In this document: in pieces, positions 10,729 through 21,926 of the stretch
Layout of the letters: every line of letters starts with the position of its first letter
Position numbering within the stretch: position 1 is the first letter of the stretch
Assembly (NCBI GenBank): GCA_030710605.1
Contig: CP092863.1
Location: forward strand, 121,632,203-121,696,202
Direction of reading: 5' to 3'
DNA length: 64,000 nt
Source: Cordylochernes scorpioides
Taxonomy: Eukaryota > Arthropoda > Arachnida > Pseudoscorpiones > Chernetidae
Position numbers and translations under genes: made by a program
The notes under the pieces: model-generated
Seen by the model: the letters and a program-made list of their open reading frames with translations, nothing else
Database searches by the model: none
What the model was told of the DNA's origin: nothing

Positions 10729-12855
10729 ACTTCTGTACTCTGGGTCAACGTGTACTGTATTCTATGTACTACAGTCCTGGGACTTCTGTACTCTGGGACA
10801 ACGTGTATGTATTCTGTGTACTACTGTCCTGTGACTTCTGTACTCTGGGTCAACGTGTACTGTATTCTGTGTACTACTGTCCTGTGACTTCTGTACTCTG
10901 GGTCAACGTGTACTGTATTCTGTGTACTACTGTCCTGTGACTTCTGTACTCTGGGTCAACGTGTAATGTATTCTGTGTACTACTGTCCTGTGACTTCTGT
11001 ACTCTGGGTCAACGTGTACTGTATTCTGTGTACTGCTGTCCTGTGACTTCTGTATTCTGGGTCAACGTGTAATGTATTCTGTGTACTACTGTCCTGTGAC
11101 TTCTGTACTCTGGGTCAACGTGTACTGTATTCTGTGTACTACTGTCCTGTGACTTCTGTACTCTGGGTCAACGTGTATGTATTCTGTGTACTACTGTCCT
11201 GTGACTTCTGTACTCTGGGTCAACGTGTATGTATTCTGTGTACTACTGTCCTGTGACTTCTGTACTCTGGGTCAACGTGTACTGTATTCTGTGTACTACT
11301 GTCCTGTGACTTCTGTACTCTGGGTCAACGTGTACTGTATTCTGTGTACTACTGTCCTGTGACTTCTGTACTCTGGGTCAACGTGTACTGTATTCTGTGT
11401 ACTACTGTCCTGTGACTTCTGTACTCTGGGTCAACGTGTACTGTATTCTGTGTACTACTGTCCTGTGACTTCTGTACTCTGGGTCAACGTGTACTGTATT
11501 CTGTGTACTACTGTCCTGTGACTTCTGTATTCTGGGTCAACGTGTACTGTATTCTGTGTACTACTGTCCTGTGACTTCTGTACTCTGGGTCAACGTGTAC
11601 TGTATTCTGTGTACTACTGTCCTGTGACACCTGTACTCTGGGTCAACGTGTACTGTATTCTGTGTACTACTGTCCTGTGACTTCTGTACTCTGGGTCAAC
11701 GTGAACTGTATTCTGTGTACTACTGTCCTGTGACTTCTGTATTCTGGGTCAACGTGTACTGTATTCTGTGTACTACTGTCCTGTGACTTCTGTACTCTGG
11801 GTCAACGTGAACTGTATTCTGTGTACTACTGTCCTGTGACTTCTGTACTCTGGGTCAACGTGAACTGTATTCTGTGTACTACTGTCCTGTGACACCTGTA
11901 CTCAGGTCAACGTGTACTGTATTCTGTGTACTACTGTCCTGTGACTTCTGTACTCTGGGTCAACGTGTACTGTATTCTGTGTACTACTGTCCTGTGACAC
12001 CTGTACTCTGGGTCAACGTGTACTGTATTCTGTGTACTACTGTCCTGTGACACCTGTACTCTGGGTCAACGTGTACTGTATTCTGTGTACTACTGTCCTG
12101 TGACTTCTGTATTCTGGGTCAACGTGTACTGTATTCTGTGTACTGCTGTCCTGTGACTTCTGTACTCTGGGTCAACGTGAACTGTATTCTGTGTACTACT
12201 GTCCTGTGACACCTGTACTCTGGGTCAACGTGTACTCTGTGTACTACTGTCCTGTGACTTCTGTACTCTGGGTCAACGTGTACTGTATTCTGTGTACTAC
12301 TGTCCTGTGACTTCTGTACTCTGGGTCAACGTGTACTGTATTCTGTGTACTACTGTCCTGTGACTTCTGTACTCTGGGTCAACGTGTACTGTATTCTGTG
12401 TACTACTGTCCTGTGACTTCTGTACTCTGGGTCAACGTGTACTGTATTCTGTGTACTACTGTCCTGTGACTTCTGTATTCTGGGTCAACGTGTACTGTAT
12501 TCTGTATACTACTGTCCTTTGACTTCTGTACTCTGGGTCAACGTGTACTGTATTCTGTGTACTACTGTCCTGTGACTTCTGTACTCAGGGTCAACATGTA
12601 CTGTATTCTGTGTACTACTGTCCTGTGACTTCTGTACTCTGGGTCAACGTGTACTGTATTCTGTGTACTACTGTCCTGTGACTGCTGTACTCTGGGTCAA
12701 CGTGTACTGTATTCTGTGTACTACTGTCCTGTGACTTCTGTACTCTGGGTCAACGTGTACTCTATTCTCTGTACTGCTGTCCTGTGACTTCTGTACTCTG
12801 GGTCAACGTTTACTTAATTCTGTGTACCGCTGTCCTGTGACTTCTGTACTCTGTT
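10729..12855 (+). repeat. 53-bp minisatellite, about 40 copies
   Basis: The unit contains GACTTCTGTACTCTGGGTCA and GTGTACTACTGTCCTGT with a 53-bp period. Variant units (GACACCTGTACTC, GTGAACTG, TGTATTCTGGG) are scattered and some recur in groups, suggesting stepwise higher-order amplification. A few units have small deletions, for example near 11900 and 12230. There are no unique spacers, so it is not a CRISPR array. Confidence 0.95.
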
Positions 12856-13112
12856 TTTTAACATTTCACACTTTTAAATATCTGAAAATAGGAAAATCCC
12901 TTCTCGAGAAGCCATAAAAAGGAATACCCTTTTATAAAATCATAAATAAGTTACCTTATACATATACATACATTAAAAAAAGGCATCTCCTTATCGTGCA
13001 ACTGAAAGTTGCTGATGGCTGGCGCCATCTATCGGAATAAATATCAACTATTCTCGTTGATTTTTAATTATTCCAGAATTGGCCAAATACCCATTCTCGA
13101 TTAATCAAGAAA

Positions 13113-13166
13113 AGCTAACCACGGACGCGTTTCGGGCTGTTGGCCCTCATCAGCGTGGTGCAAGCT
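13113..13166 (-). ncRNA. Hammerhead ribozyme motif 3 (intact)
   Basis: On the minus strand: AGCT-TGCA-CCACG, core CTGATGA, stem II GGGC-CAACA-GCCC, GAAA, then ACGCGT, cleavage after GTC, and CGTGG-TT-AGCT. Stem I pairs CCACG with CGTGG, then an internal loop, then AGCT with AGCT. Predicted cleavage is between 13124 and 13123. Stem III is the self-complementary ACGCGU, which suits dimeric cleavage. Confidence 0.88.
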
Positions 13167-13450
13167 GTACCTCAACGACCAAAAAATTGGTCATTAAGGC
13201 ATCCTGAAAAATCATGAAACGGGTAGTTAAGGCCAGAATTGCGTGAGGACGCTACACAATGTGAAAAAATAGTACAAATGTAACATTGTACTGGGATAAG
13301 GGGCATAAATTAAGAAAAAGGCATCTCCTTATCGTGCAACTGAAAGTTGCTGATGGCTGGCGCCATCTATCGGAATAAATATAAACTATTCTCGTTGATT
13401 TTTAATTATTCCAGAATTGGCCAAATACCCATTCTCGATTAATCAAGAAA

Positions 13451-13504
13451 AGCTAACCACGGACGCGTTTCGGGCTGTTGGCCCTCATCAGCGTGGTGCA
13501 AGCT
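13451..13504 (-). ncRNA. Hammerhead ribozyme motif 4 (intact)
   Basis: Identical in all ribozyme parts to the motif at 13113-13166. The two predicted cleavage sites are exactly 338 nt apart, so a minus-strand transcript would release a 338-nt monomer. Confidence 0.88.
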
Positions 13505-13788
13505 GTACCTCAACGACCAAAAAATTGGTCATTAAGGCATCCTGAAAAATCATGAAACGGGTAGTTAAGGCCAGAATTGCGTGAGGACGCTACACAATGT
13601 GAAAAAAATAGTACAAATGTAACATTGTACTGGGATAAGGTGCATAAATTAAGAAAAAGGCATCTCCTTATCGTGCAACTGAAAGTTGCTGATGGCTGGC
13701 GCCATCTATCGGAATAAATATCAACTATTCTCGTTGATTTTTAATTATTCCAGAATTGGCCAAATACCCATTCTTCATATACATACAT

Positions 13789-14279
13789 ACATATATAATA
13801 TTTATACTAAAGGTTTTTAACGTAAAGGTAAGATTTATAAGAAAAAACAGATGATCAACATAAAAAACGTTCATGATTCATAGCTTTTCAAATTCGATAG
13901 GTATGACAGTGAATTGTCCTTTGTAATTGAAAAATGCAACAATTTAAACAAAATATATCTTCAGTTTCGATTGCTCACTAAAATGTGAACTAGGTTTGGT
14001 TATTTCTCCATTTGACTTAATGCCTCCACTTTCTGAAGACATTTTACACAAAACTCTGGCGACATTTAAGACTTTAAATGACCTTTTAAGTCTTTCATTG
14101 GGTTAGCTACTTTGGTAAAAAGTCTTTAAATAGTTTCATTCAAGTCTTCAAAACAATTCGAAGTTTTTTTAGATTTTTTTTATTGAAAAAAAAAACACTA
14201 AAGATTTTAACATTATATTGAATGGGATTGGTTAAAGAATTGTATAAGCATCACATTGCGGTTTTTTTCCCTTTATATA
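13789..14279. other. Unassigned AT-rich stretch
   Basis: I see no gene, repeat match or structural signal here beyond AT-rich sequence. Confidence 0.5.
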
Positions 14280-14537
14280 GTCATTGGCTGGGATCGAATC
14301 CCGCTTTATGAAAGTTTTTTTTTCTGAAGAAAGAATTGCCTCATTGGTTCCCGATTCTTGAAAAAGTCAAAGCCCACTAGTTAATGCAAGTAACCATATT
14401 TGGCTTAGACACACATAGAAGTAAAATTTCGAACTGATTTTCACATATGTACAGATGTGGTGCATTTACATTAAATAACTGTTATTAACTACTCATTATA
14501 AATACCCTGGGGTTTTTATTACGTATACTAGGGATAA
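14280..14537 (+). repeat. tRNA-derived SINE (diverged, 5' truncated)
   Basis: It starts inside the tRNA-like head at GGGATCGAATCCCGC and continues through body and tail to GTATACTAGGGATAA. It is more diverged than the copy at 23474. Confidence 0.7.
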
Positions 14538-14653
14538 TTTAAAAATAATTATTTTTTAAATAATAATAATAAAAAGAATTCTCTAATGTTCATAGTAGAT
14601 GGAAATTTGAAGAAAAAAAATCTACAATTATCCTTTTTTTTCTGTTCATTATA

Positions 14654-17629
14654 TACACTCATGGAAAATTCTTAAGGAAGTTTTACCTTTTAGTATTCAT
14701 ATCGTATAAAGGTCACTGTAATATCTTTCAGAGTTATTGTCTCAATCCCGATATACATGCTGAAAGGTACAACTTCCTTAAGTTTTGTCCATGAGTGTAT
14801 ATTGGTTATCTCGTGTGTTTTCAATAAAGGTCACTGTAATATCTTTCAGAGTTATTGTCTCAATCCCAATATACATGCTGTTAGGTACAACTTCCTTAAG
14901 TTTTGTCCATGAGTGTATATTGGTTATCTCGTGTGTTTTCAATAAAGGTCACTGTAATATCTTTCAGAGTTATTGTCTCAATCCCAATATACATGCTGAA
15001 AGGTACAACTTCCTTAAGTTTTGTCCATGAGTGTATATTGGTTATCTCGTGTGTCTTCAATAAAGGTCACTGTAATATCTTTCAGAGTTATTGTCTCAAT
15101 CCCGATACACATGCTGAAAGGTACAACTTCCTTAAGTTTTGTCCATGAGTGTATATTGGTTATCTCGTGTGCCTTCAATAAAGGTCACTGTAATATCTTT
15201 CAGAGTTATTGTCTCAATCCCGATATATATGCTGAAAGGTACAACTTCCTTAAGTTTTGTCCATGAGTGTATATTGGTTATCTCGTGTGTCTTCAATAAA
15301 GGTCACTGTAATATCTTTCAGAGTTATTGTTCAATCCCGATATACATGCTGAAAGGTACAACTTCCTTAAGTTTTGTCCATGAGTGTATATTGGTTATCT
15401 CGTGTGTCTTCAATAAAGGTCACTGTAATATATTTTAGAGTTATTGTCTCAATCCCGATATAAATGCTGAAAGGTACAACTTCCTTAAGTTTTGTCCATG
15501 AGTGTATATTGGTTTCTCGTGTGTCTTCAATAAAGGTCACTGTAATATCTTTCAGAGTTATTGTCTCAATCCCGATATACATGCTGAAAGGTACAACTTC
15601 CTTAAGTTTTGTCCATGAGTGTATATTGGTTATCTAGTGTGTTTTCAACAAAGGTCACTGTAATATCTTTAAGAGTTATTGTCTCAATCCCGATATACAT
15701 GCTAAAAGGTATAACTTCCTTAAGTTTTGTCCATGAGTGTATATTGGTTATCTCGTGTGTCTTCAATAAAGGTCACTGTAATATCTTTCAGAGTTATTGT
15801 CTGAATCCCGATATGCATGATAAAAGGTACAACTTTCTTAAGTTTTGTCCATGAGTGTATATTGGTTATCTCGTGTATCTTCAATAAAGGTCACTGTAAT
15901 ATCTTTCAGAGTTATTGTCTCAATCCCGATATGCATGCTGAAAGGTACAACTTCCTTAGGTTTTGTCTCCATGAGTGTATATTGGTTATCTTGTGTGTCT
16001 TCAATAAAGGTCACTGTAATATATTTCAGAGTTATTATCTCAATCCCGATATACATGCTAAAAGGTACAACTTCCTTAAGTTTTGTCCATGAGTGTATAT
16101 TGGTTATCTCGTGTGTCTTCAATAAAGGTCACTGTAATATCTTTCAGAGTTATTGTCTCAATCCCGATATACATGCTAAAAGGTACAACTCGTTAAGTTT
16201 TGTCCATGAGTGTATATTGGTTATCTCGTGTGTCTTCAATAAAGGTCACTGTAATATCTTTCAGAGATTTTGTCTCAATCCCGATATACATGCTAAAAGG
16301 TACAACTTCCTTAAGTTTTGTCCATGAGTGTATATTGGTTATCTCGTATGTCTTCAATAAAGGTCACTGATATATATTTCAGAGTTAGTGTCTCAATCCC
16401 GATATACATGCTGAAAGGTACAACTTCCTTAAGTTTTGTCCATGAGTGTATATTGGTTATCTCGTATGTCTTCAATAAAGGTCACTGTAATATATTTCAG
16501 AGATATTGTCTCAATCCCGATATACATGCTGAAAGGTACAACTTCCTTAAGTTTTGTCCATGAGTGTATATTGGTTATCTCGTGTGTCGTCAATAAAGTT
16601 CACTGTAATATATTTCAGAGTTATTATCTCAATCCCGATATACATGCTAAAAGGTACAACTTCCTTAAGTTTTGTCCATGAGTGTATATTGGTTATCTCG
16701 TGTGTCTTCAATAAAGGTCACTGTAATATCTTTCAGAGTTATTGTCTCAATCCCGATATACATGCTGAAAGGTACAACTTCCTTAAATTTTGTCTATGAG
16801 TGTATATTGGTTATCTCGTATGTCTTCAATAAAGGTCACTGTAATATATTTCAGAGTTATTGTCTCAATCCCGATATACATGCTGAAAGGTATAACTTCC
16901 TTAAGTTTTGTCCATGGGTGTATATTGGTTATATCGTATGTCTTCAATAAAGGTCACTGTAATATCTTTCAGAGTTATTGTCTCAATCCCGATATACATG
17001 CTGAAATGAAAAACTTCCTAAGTTTTGTCCATGAGTGTATATTGGTTATCTCGTATGTCTTCAATAAAGGTCACTGTAATATCTTTCAGAGTTATTGTCT
17101 CAATCCCGATATACATGCTGAAAGGTACAACTTCCTTAAGTTTTGTACATGAGTGTATATTGGTTATCTCGTGTGTCTTCAATAAAGGTCACTGTAATAT
17201 CTTTCAGAGTTATTGTCTCAATCCCGATATACATGCTGAAAGGTACAACTTCCTTAAGTTTTGGCCATGAGTGTATATTGGTTATCTCGTGTGTCTTCAA
17301 TAAAGTTCACTGTAATATATTTCAGAGTTATTGTCAAAATCCCGATATACATGCTGAAAGGTACAACTTCCTTAAGTTTTGTCCATGAGTGTATATTGGT
17401 TATCTCGTGTGTCTTCAATAAAGGTCACTGTAATATATTTCAGAGTTATTGTCTCAATCCCGATATACATGCTGAAAGGTACAACTTCCTTAAGTTTTGT
17501 CCATGAGTGTATATTGGTTATCTCGTGTGTCTTCAATAAAGGTCACTGTAATATATTTCAGAGTTATTGTCTCAATCCCGATATACATGCTGAAAGGTAC
17601 AACTTCCTTAAGTTTTGTCCATGAGTGTA
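14654..17629 (-). mobile_element. Tc1-type MITE with amplified 118-bp core (array 2)
   Basis: About 25 tandem 118-bp units lie in the opposite orientation to the array at 9080. The array starts with TACACTCATGGAAAATTCTT at 14654 and ends with CCATGAGTGTA at 17629, so it has inverted ends like the other members. Several units carry small deletions. Open frames of about 81 residues recur because the unit has few stops; the composition and frame shift per unit argue against coding. Confidence 0.85.
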
Positions 17630-17639
17630 ATATTCCCTC

Positions 17640-18640
17640 CCATCAACGAATACAGTTGAGCAGCAAAGTAGTTTGAACCAATATACTAAATATTGTGTCT
17701 TAGATCATACGTAAGCGTATTATAAAATCCTGAGGAAAAGTTCATAATCACATATATTGTCATCGTGAAGAAAAAAAAAAAGAAAATTAAGTATGCAGTA
17801 AAGTTCACATAAATATATATTTTTAATCCTGAAAGAGACTAAAATATTTTGTCTAAATCTCTATAACTTATATTTACTGAAATGTTCTCTTCCTCACGAA
17901 ATATGAAAGTGTTAGTTTGTTTATGCAACACAAAAAGATATATGTAAATAAGTTCAATCTAATAAAGTGGCATATATGTATATATAAAATATATATATGT
18001 GTATGTAATAACCTTTTTAGTACATGAGAAAGATTTTATAAAGTATTTTATAATGTTAAAAAATAACGTTAAAAAAACTAATGTATATTAAAGAAAAGTA
18101 ACAATTTATCAAGAAGCCATTATAGGCAGGAGTTGCATATCGACCTGTGGCAGCGCCATTTTTCACGTCAGAATATGCAAATCTCGGATTATATCCTTCA
18201 TTATCCGGGATATCGGAGAAATGCCAACTCCAGATGCTTGCTCCTCCAGAAATACTCACAATTAACAAAGCCAATTAACTCAATTAGTACAAGGAGTAAT
18301 TATCATAAGATTAAACCTATTCGACTTTTTTTTTTCTTTTTTTTTTGTACAAATCTGTTTGTTTGTTTTTTGTGCTTGCCAAGTTGTATGGCGTCGATTT
18401 CTCTGAAGACTTTTTTTTTTCGGTATTTTCTGACTAGACGAGTGGAACATAGAGATTTTCATTTTGAAAATACATTTTCTAATATTTAGAAATCAACGCG
18501 ATCATAAACTTTGAATTACCTTTATAAGGGTATATTAGAACCGTCGCTAAACGAGCCGGGATTATAACTCAATAGTTTCGCTCTATTATCACATTTCCCT
18601 TAGTGGCTAGAAGTCTTAAATTATCGTAAAGATTGAGGCT
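17640..18640. other. Unassigned AT-rich region
   Basis: I see no supportable gene. An open frame at 18133-18489 spans poly-T tracts and lacks any recognisable motif. One ATGCAAAT octamer lies at 18175-18182. Confidence 0.5.
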
Positions 18641-18790
18641 GCCTGGCCGGCATTCATAGTTTTTAAATTTAAAGATACTTCGGCCAGTAAATCTTTTTAT
18701 TGCCTCGACGTTTCTACAGAAATCTTTTATCCTCGTCAAGAGCAAATTAATACGACGAGGACAAAATATATTTGTCGAAAGGCCGAGAGA
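18640..18790 (+). repeat. Penelope-like fragment
   Basis: GAGGCTGCCTGGCCGG followed by the CTCGACGTTT...GAAAGGCCGAG block repeats the arrangement found at 4715-4870 in the left arm and 26650-26820 in the right arm. This is therefore a third dispersed copy of that family. Confidence 0.6.
18704..18787 (+). ncRNA. Penelope-type hammerhead-like motif (decayed)
   Basis: CTCGAC (18704) and GGCCGAG (18781-18787) can pair as open stem III. Stem II pairs GACAAA with TTTGTC, and GAAA is present. The core reads ACGACGA instead of CTGANGA, so it is probably inactive. Confidence 0.45.
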
Positions 18791-19410
18791 AGTCTTAAAG
18801 TTCGCATAAACTACTTACATATATATAGGCCACATTTATGCAATTATACATCTAATATCTTATTTACATATTTACACATTGAAATGGAACGAATTGAAAC
18901 ATCAGCTGAGGGTTTAACACAATTTGAGTTGCATATACGTTACATATAAGTGTGATCGTTAGACAGCTAGTTGTCCAAACCGAACAATAAACCCGGATAA
19001 TACGGTTAAACCGTGGTAATTCGGTTTAACCTTTGTGATACAGTTAGTGTACAATTTCCACCGTAGTTATCACCTCATTTACATAGGTGTTCGGGATACT
19101 ACTTCTCGCTGGTTTCAGTTAGTCGCTCCTAAACTCAAGGTATCGTGTAAGTCTTCCTTATGAATGTAGCGGGCTCTCCAATATCTAAATAACCATCCTT
19201 TAACACTGGTCTTATGCAACTTACATACAGACACAATATACAGACAATATGTAAATAGAGACAATTACATACGTGACCAAATATTCTTAGTGAAATATTA
19301 TAAAATTTCGCTTTGAAAATAGGGCAATCTATGAATAGATCTTAAAATACAAAAGGCCTATATATATATATATTTTTTTTTAATTTTTTTCTCATATATT
19401 AATATATATA
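18791..19410. other. Unassigned region
   Basis: No gene or repeat that I recognise; AT-rich with scattered TATATA. Confidence 0.45.
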
Positions 19411-19566
19411 TTCGGTCAAAAAATAATCTATTTACCAATATTTAGTTGGCTGAATGCCTACCTTTTACAAGGTACAACATTAGTTATAAAACTAGGAAAA
19501 TTGTTATACCTTGAAAAAGGTTGACATTAAGCCAACTGAAATATTGGTAAATAAAATATTTTTGCT
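19411..19566. mobile_element. Palindromic MITE (GGTTGGC family, diverged)
   Basis: ATTTACCAATATTTAGTTGG at the left is mirrored by CCAACTGAAATATTGGTAAA at the right. Each half has a hairpin related to the copy at 10190-10427, with more substitutions. Confidence 0.65.
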
Positions 19567-19619
19567 GTAATATATATATATCGTAATTTAAACAATGTGA
19601 TATGTAAGTAATAAGGTAT

Positions 19620-20010
19620 GACGTCTTCTCTAGTCGTCTCAAAGTGACACCAGCTTGCCACTGGACACCCGGGGGATCCAGAGAGGGACAAAGAAGGGGC
19701 GTTTGGTCCGGATGTTGACAGTTAGTTAGGTTACAGTGGATATTTTCGGAGAGGCCGCTCAGTGCTAGGTCTCACGGCGGCCCTCGTGACCGCCGTTTTG
19801 GTTCCTCTCTGCTCCCGCGGCTTCATACAGGACGCCGAGCTTTCCTCAGTTAATCCTCAACTTTCCCCTGGTCCTGGTGCCACGTGAGACCTACTAGGAG
19901 AGCGTCTTTTGATCCCAAACTTTGCCCTTACTGTCCCGTGCGGACTTCCCACTCTGCACGCCTTGCCACTCAACCCCGACTGCTTCCAACTCACTTGTTG
20001 GCTTACCCGG
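19620..20010. other. GC-rich island of unknown nature
   Basis: About 390 bases are clearly more GC-rich than their surroundings, with CGGCGGCCCTCGTGACCGCC as an imperfect palindrome near 19773. No long open frame, tRNA or rRNA is recognisable. It could be an LTR or leader of an unseen element, or a regulatory region. Confidence 0.4.
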
Positions 20011-20185
20011 GTTTACGACATATATGTGCCTTTTTTATTGAAAATTAATATTATACAGATTATATATACAGAGTTATTAAAATAATAAAAGTTAGCACTA
20101 GTGATGATAGAGTTAACGCGGAATATAATGTGATGTCAAACCTCGAGGAACAAACTCTATAAAAGGTGAAGGAGTGGAATAAATT

Positions 20186-20455
20186 GTCAATTTTCGACAG
20201 CGAAAACACAGGATCGAATCCCGCATTGGAACTTTTTTTTCTAAAGAAAGAATATATCCAATGCCTTCCTTCCTCCCGATTTTTGCAAAAGTCCAACCCT
20301 ATCAGTGAGTGCATGTAACCAAACGGGGCTCTTACACACTAAATGTAAGAGTCGACTGCATTCTACATGTGTAGATATTTGATGTGTATACAGTAAAAGC
20401 AATCGCTAACTACCCACAATGATTATCATGGCCTGTACTACGCGTACTTGATACA
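20186..20455 (+). repeat. tRNA-derived SINE
   Basis: B box GGATCGAATCCCGC, the CCAACCCTATCAG body block, AACGGGGCTCT, and the ATGATTATCATGGCCTG tail block mark this copy. Confidence 0.72.
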
Positions 20456-20488
20456 ATAAATAGTGTTACCCTTTTTTATTCACTATAT

Positions 20489-20860
20489 TCACATATATAT
20501 AAAAGTCAGCGTATGTATGTATGTATGTATGTTTGTCAACTATACACGTCCACAATACGTAACTAATCTGACTGAATTTTTAACAGTATATGAAGTAGAA
20601 TCTGGAAAAACCCTTAGTGAAAATTTCAGGTCTCTATCCCGAATATCCGTCGTGCTATTTGCAAATTTGCTCTTTCGCTCGCGCCTCTAGCGGTGAAAAT
20701 GGAGGGTAATACCAGCTGACCTAATGTACATGTAAAGTTTGGAGCGGGTCGTTTCACAAGAGTGACATCCACGGCTCCAATTTATAATTGTAACGAATAG
20801 TATTTGAATAAAAAAATTTAATCGGGTAAAACCCGGGCGTTGCCCGGGTCATTCGGCTAG
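20489..20860 (+). mobile_element. Non-autonomous Helitron (copy B)
   Basis: It starts TC (20489-20490) and ends with hairpin CCCGGGCGTTGCCCGGG, eight bases, then CTAG (20857-20860) followed by host T. The 3' half matches the minus-strand Helitron at 49168-49681. TATGTATGTATGTATGTTTG near the 5' end is typical for the group. No protein is encoded. Confidence 0.82.
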
Positions 20861-20929
20861 TATATTATATAAATACATACATGAATACACCCCTTCCTTC
20901 CGAAACTTTATATTCTATTTAAAAAAAAA

Positions 20930-21366
20930 CACATGGACAAAACTTAAGGAAGTTGTACCTTTTACCATTTATATCGGGATTGAGACAATAACTCTGAAAG
21001 ATATTAGTGACCTTTATTGAAGACACACGAGATAAACAATATACACTCATGGACAAAACTTAAGTAAGTTGTACCTTTCAGCATGTATATCGAGATTCAG
21101 ACAATAACTCTGAAATATATTAGTGATCTTTATTGAAGACACACGAGATAACCAATATACACTCATGGACAAAACTTAAGGAAGTTGTACCTTTCAGCAT
21201 GTATATCAGGATTGAGACAATAACTCTGAAAGATATTACAGTGACCTTTATTGAAGACACACGAGATAACCAAGTGTGAACAGCCTCTGTCTCCTTCAAA
21301 ACATAAAAATAAACGACCGAAGCTATCAAACACTTTCTACTTTCTTAAGTGTTGTCCATGAGTGTA
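20930..21366 (+). mobile_element. Tc1-type MITE, short form of the 118-bp family
   Basis: About three 118-bp units, then the unique right part (with AAACGACCGAAG) and an inverted end GTCCATGAGTGTA. This shows the basic element from which the longer arrays arose. The SINE tail at 21367 follows directly. Confidence 0.75.
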
Positions 21367-21481
21367 AAAGAGTCAAACTGTGTTTTCTACATGTGTAGAC
21401 ATATGCTGAAATTGCAGTAAAAAAGTAGTCGTTAACTACAACCATGATTATCATGACCTGTACTATGTGTACTTAGGATAA
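21367..21481 (+). repeat. SINE tail fragment
   Basis: It matches only the last part of the SINE family: ACATGTGTAGACAT, ATGATTATCATG, then GTACTTAGGATAA. Confidence 0.65.
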
Positions 21482-21765
21482 ATAAATGAACCACATTAGG
21501 GGACCATTTGTAAATTGTGCCAGCTCCCCTGAGACATGTTTTCTTCTGTCAGGCCGAAAATATCTGTTCAAATTCCCAACTGGGGAGGGAGGGGGGAGAA
21601 ACTAGAACATTGAGGTATAAGTTTCGCCGTTTCAACTGTTCCCATCGTGAAGTTATGTAAATAAAGTATAAATTTATTGAATCGATAATAATTTTTCCCC
21701 TCTTCATGAAGAAAAGAAAGTTAATAGGAGTTTATATATATATAGGTGTCTTTTTTCGGCAAAAA

Positions 21766-21926
21766 TAGACGCCATCTATTTACCGTCGCCGCAAACTAGC
21801 AGACTCGGATCGGTGACAAAGCCACAACACCAGCTTTGGTAAACTGAGAAGTGTGTGTCTATTGATGTGGCTTTATGACCGACCCGAGTCCTCTAGTTTG
21901 CGGTGGCGGTCAATAGATGGCGTCTA
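21766..21926. mobile_element. Fold-back MITE
   Basis: TAGACGCCATCTATTTACCG at the left is mirrored by CAATAGATGGCGTCTA at the right, with arms of about 65 bp that include ACTAGCAGACTCGG and CGAGTCCTCTAGT. The right end runs straight into the next 118-bp array, sharing the TA. Confidence 0.8.

Larger units (their letters stand above)
12961..13788. mobile_element. Tandem ribozyme retroelement (retrozyme-like)
   Basis: Two full 338/339-bp units (from 12983 and 13321) and a third unit cut off at about 13775 run in tandem. CATATACATACAT flanks the array on both sides (12961-12973 and 13776-13788), which looks like a 13-bp target-site duplication. Each full unit carries one hammerhead motif on the minus strand, and there is no open reading frame. 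The pattern fits retrozymes or Penelope-derived non-autonomous elements, in which self-cleaved RNA circles are reverse-transcribed by another element's enzyme. Confidence 0.82.

Noticed and set aside
10663-11362. Cys-rich open frames (TSVLWVNVYCILCTTVL type)
   Set aside because: They follow the 53-bp repeat and break with each small indel.
10729-12855. CRISPR-like regular repeat
   Set aside because: Units are contiguous with no unique spacers, and the setting is eukaryotic.
18133-18489. 118-residue open frame
   Set aside because: Runs through poly-T tracts giving strings of Phe; no motif and AT-driven composition.
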